Positions 6,384 to 6,697 of a stretch of 6,697 nt of DNA are shown piece after piece. The DNA is taken from NCBI GenBank assembly GCA_031279675.1, contig JAITIB010000121.1, positions 1-6,697 on the forward strand, read 5' to 3'. Each line of letters begins with the position of its first letter. Within the stretch, counting starts at the first letter, position 1. This DNA comes from Puniceicoccales bacterium. GTDB taxonomy: Bacteria; Verrucomicrobiota; Verrucomicrobiia; Opitutales; UBA953. Made by a program: the position numbers and the translations under genes. The notes beneath the pieces were generated by a model. That model made no database searches, was not told where the DNA came from, and saw only the letters and a program-made list of their open reading frames with translations.

Positions 6384-6697
6384 TCAAGGTGCGACTGCGC
6401 GCCTTTTTCTCCTCACTATGCAGAGCAGTCCTACCAACGCCCCTCCTATCACTCCGATTTCGGCGGGTTCAGGAATCGGCGCAAGGCTGGCGACGCGAAA
6501 CCCGAAGAAGTCGGTCTCAATGCTGGGCCATTCGCGCGACCGCGACGAGCCAGCGGCGAGCTTCGCAGCATTGTTGTTGAACGAGGCCCCGCGAATAACG
6601 CGGTGGTCCGCATTATCCTGACTGTCCGTCCATTCATACACATTCCCAGTCATGTCCACGGCTCCATATGCACTCGCGTAGGTCTCATAGAAATCCA
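6384..6697 (-). CDS. FGE/SUMF1-fold protein with PEP-CTERM anchor, C-terminal part
   Basis: The last 103 codons of a minus-strand gene whose 5' end lies beyond the window; the frame stays open to the edge (DFYETYASAYGAVDMTGN...). YGAVDMTGNVYEW, RVIRGASF, SSRS and GFRVASL are the ordered C-terminal signatures of the formylglycine-generating enzyme / SUMF1 / EgtB / PvdO fold. True FGEs carry two catalytic cysteines just after the RGGS-type motif. Here that stretch reads NNNAAKLAAG and the only cysteine in the fragment is in the membrane segment, so oxidase activity is unlikely. The end is a textbook PEP-CTERM signal: IPEP, a hydrophobic helix (IGVIGGALVGLLCIV) and RRKRR. This predicts export and exosortase processing. 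It may be a surface protein using the fold for structure or binding. No exosortase gene is visible here. Confidence 0.88.
   Translation of the reverse strand, partial: DFYETYASAYGAVDMTGNVYEWTDSQDNADHRVIRGASFNNNAAKLAAGSSRSREWPSIETDFFGFRVASLAPIPEPAEIGVIGGALVGLLCIVRRKRRAVAP

Overview
The window reads as a GC-rich Gram-negative chromosome, most likely Verrucomicrobia of the Opitutaceae type. The grounds are indirect. The genes include a KDO-8-phosphate synthase (so an LPS outer membrane), a secreted GH95 glycosidase, and an FGE/SUMF1-fold protein ending in a PEP-CTERM sorting signal. The intergenic DNA is rich in hairpin repeats, and Shine-Dalgarno sequences are weak or absent. The lineage is an inference from gene content and style, not from a marker gene.

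Layout. 1-75 is an almost pure poly-C run, probably a contig-edge artefact. 76-366 is non-coding and repeat-like. 367-2901 (minus) encodes an exported 844-residue GH95 glycosidase of the alpha-L-fucosidase / alpha-L-galactosidase family. A 124-bp divergent spacer follows. 3026-3970 (tal, transaldolase) and 3997-4794 (kdsA) run on the plus strand only 26 bp apart and look like one transcription unit. A 181-bp AT-richer spacer with palindromes leads into cysK (4976-5935, cysteine synthase), which is closed by a strong intrinsic terminator at 6002-6049. 6050-6383 holds no convincing gene but several hairpin-forming inverted repeats. 6384-6697 (minus) is the C-terminal end of the PEP-CTERM FGE-fold protein, cut by the window edge.

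How the genes fit. Transaldolase belongs to the non-oxidative pentose phosphate pathway, whose ribulose-5-phosphate is isomerised to arabinose-5-phosphate, the co-substrate of KdsA with PEP. The tal-kdsA pair therefore plausibly ties sugar-phosphate supply to LPS core synthesis. CysK is assimilatory and appears separately controlled. The GH95 enzyme and the PEP-CTERM protein face outward and fit a polysaccharide-degrading lifestyle.

No new multi-gene system is evident. The items most worth a second look are the non-canonical active site of the GH95 enzyme (Glu where the catalytic Asp is expected, Thr where fucosidases carry His), the FGE-fold protein without catalytic cysteines, the cysK leader with its ambiguous start, and the nested hairpin repeats beyond cysK.
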